Assembly (NCBI GenBank): GCA_023434665.1
Contig: JAEYSM010000006.1
Location: forward strand, 1-64,000
Reading direction: 5' to 3'
Length of the DNA: 64,000 nucleotides
DNA from: Bacteroidota bacterium
GTDB lineage: Bacteria; Bacteroidota; Bacteroidia; Bacteroidales; Lentimicrobiaceae
Of this stretch, positions 63,245-64,000 are shown in pieces (position 1 is the stretch's first letter; each line of letters begins with the position of its first letter). Made by a program: the position numbers and the translations under genes. The notes beneath the pieces are model-generated. The model was not told where the DNA came from. It worked only from the letters and a program-made list of their open reading frames with translations, and searched no databases.

Positions 63245-64000
63245 TTACTGGTTTGGAAAACTCTTATACACCGGAATAATATCAACATCCAATTTGCGCA
63301 AATCACGCTTAGCTTTCTCAAAATCTTCAGTAAAGCCTAAAAGAAAACCTCCACCACCTGAACCACAAAGCTTTAAATAATATGATTGGGATTCAAGGCC
63401 ATGCTTCCAAACCTTTTTGAAAGCTTCGGGAATCATTGGCTCCAGGTTTTCATATAAGAATGCTGATAATGAGAATAGAGTATTAAAGAATCGTTTTGTT
63501 TCTCCCTTTATTAAGCTTCTAATACACTGATCATTGAGTGGGATCATTTCTTCCCTAACACGTGACATGTAAGAGTCAATTTTGCATCTGTCAAGAAAAG
63601 TATTGACAAGACCGCTTGTTTTTCCTGGTTTACCAGTATTTATAAGAAAAATAGCTCCTCTTTGATCATGTTTATACCGTGGGATGCCTACCATACTGAT
63701 TTCTTTCTTATTCTGGATAAGAAGTGGATGCTTCAGGTAACAATTCAAAGGATCCATTCCAGAGCTTGTCCCATGAAAATAAGACTCAAGTTGAGCCAAC
63801 TGTTCTTTCAACTCGAGCATTTCATCTTTAGATAACTTTCGATCTCTTGCAAAATCCGATTTTACATATTTCTCGTATAGAGCTGCCACAAGTGCCCCTG
63901 AACTTCCAATACCATAACCCTGAGGAATACTTGACTCGAAATACAGACTTTTATCAATATCGCTATTGAATGCTTCAATGTCAAAATTACATTTCAGCGT
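63245..64000 (-). CDS. GHMP kinase, probably mevalonate kinase, N-terminus beyond window
   Basis: The frame is open from the right edge to the stop at 63245, 251 codons plus stop. The ATP-binding motif IPQGYGIGSSGALVAALY (on the minus strand near 63880-63945) is the GHMP signature PxGxGLGSSAA. A second motif, LCGSGGGGFLLGF, near the C-terminus is GHMP motif 3. The LESYFHGTSSGMDPL segment is typical of mevalonate kinases, which phosphorylate mevalonate in isoprenoid synthesis. The identity is an inference, since other GHMP kinases share these motifs. The start codon and N-terminal domain lie beyond 64000. Confidence 0.75.
   Translation of the reverse strand, partial: TLKCNFDIEAFNSDIDKSLYFESSIPQGYGIGSSGALVAALYEKYVKSDFARDRKLSKDEMLELKEQLAQLESYFHGTSSGMDPLNCYLKHPLLIQNKKEISMVGIPRYKHDQRGAIFLINTGKPGKTSGLVNTFLDRCKIDSYMSRVREEMIPLNDQCIRSLIKGETKRFFNTLFSLSAFLYENLEPMIPEAFKKVWKHGLESQSYYLKLCGSGGGGFLLGFTEDFEKAKRDLRKLDVDIIPVYKSFPNQ

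Overview
The window looks like chromosomal core and near-core DNA of a member of the Bacteroidota, most likely an environmental relative of the Bacteroidales or Marinilabiliales. The evidence is the set of lineage-typical genes: a type IX secretion C-terminal sorting domain on two proteins, an S46 dipeptidyl-peptidase of the DPP11 type, a Smr/DUF2027 protein, a two-subunit methylmalonyl-CoA mutase, a TPR/beta-barrel outer-membrane pair, a btuB-btuG pair and a DUF2723 protein. Upstream regions are AT-rich, usually lack Shine-Dalgarno sequences and often carry the Bacteroidota -7 element TAnnTTTG. I see no insertion sequence, prophage, CRISPR array, tRNA or rRNA. The genus assignment is inference.

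Layout. 1-5222 (minus): a very large dikinase-like protein followed by a divergent GAPDH that runs off the left edge. 5330-8387 (plus): a tight operon of ferredoxin-reductase-like flavoprotein, rlmN and a MATE transporter. 8396-11640: small genes, namely a promoter-led 51-residue ORF, a universal stress protein, an acidic protein, a two-helix membrane protein, an AlkD-like glycosylase and a YD-repeat protein. 11940-18811: a SAM methyltransferase, a secreted prolyl oligopeptidase, a coiled-coil envelope protein, a di-haem cytochrome c peroxidase and a Smr protein. 18941-19386: the RNase P RNA with its terminator. 19540-25421: a T9SS-exported protein and the TPR/beta-barrel pair. 25564-29204: promoter, cobalamin riboswitch, btuB, btuG and terminator. 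29225-34159 (minus): DPP11, RidA and a four-PAS histidine kinase. 34339-38884: a DUF255 thioredoxin-like protein, a putative porin and a small barrel protein. 39017-45405 (minus): gyrB and both methylmalonyl-CoA mutase subunits. 45557-51677 (plus): a TIGR01777 epimerase, a tricorn-type protease and a PIF1-like helicase. 51714-53204 (minus): gpmA and a PPP-type phosphatase. 53334-57048 (plus): DUF2723 membrane protein and a NodB deacetylase. 57102-64000: a T9SS-exported M1 aminopeptidase, an Ig-like lipoprotein, an ArsR regulator, adenine deaminase and a partial GHMP (probably mevalonate) kinase.

How the parts fit. Several genes serve central carbon flow (dikinase-like protein, GAPDH, gpmA, methylmalonyl-CoA mutase). 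Peptide use is prominent: prolyl oligopeptidase, DPP11, M1 aminopeptidase and tricorn suggest a proteolytic, amino-acid-using lifestyle. Cobalamin capture at the cell surface by BtuBG, under riboswitch control, could feed the B12-dependent mutase.

I did not find a clearly novel multi-gene defence or mobile system. The items I consider most worth following up are the 1365-residue dikinase-like protein beside GAPDH, the TPR/beta-barrel pair, the DUF2723-deacetylase pair, the short promoter-led basic ORF at 8545 and the long inverted repeat in front of adenine deaminase.
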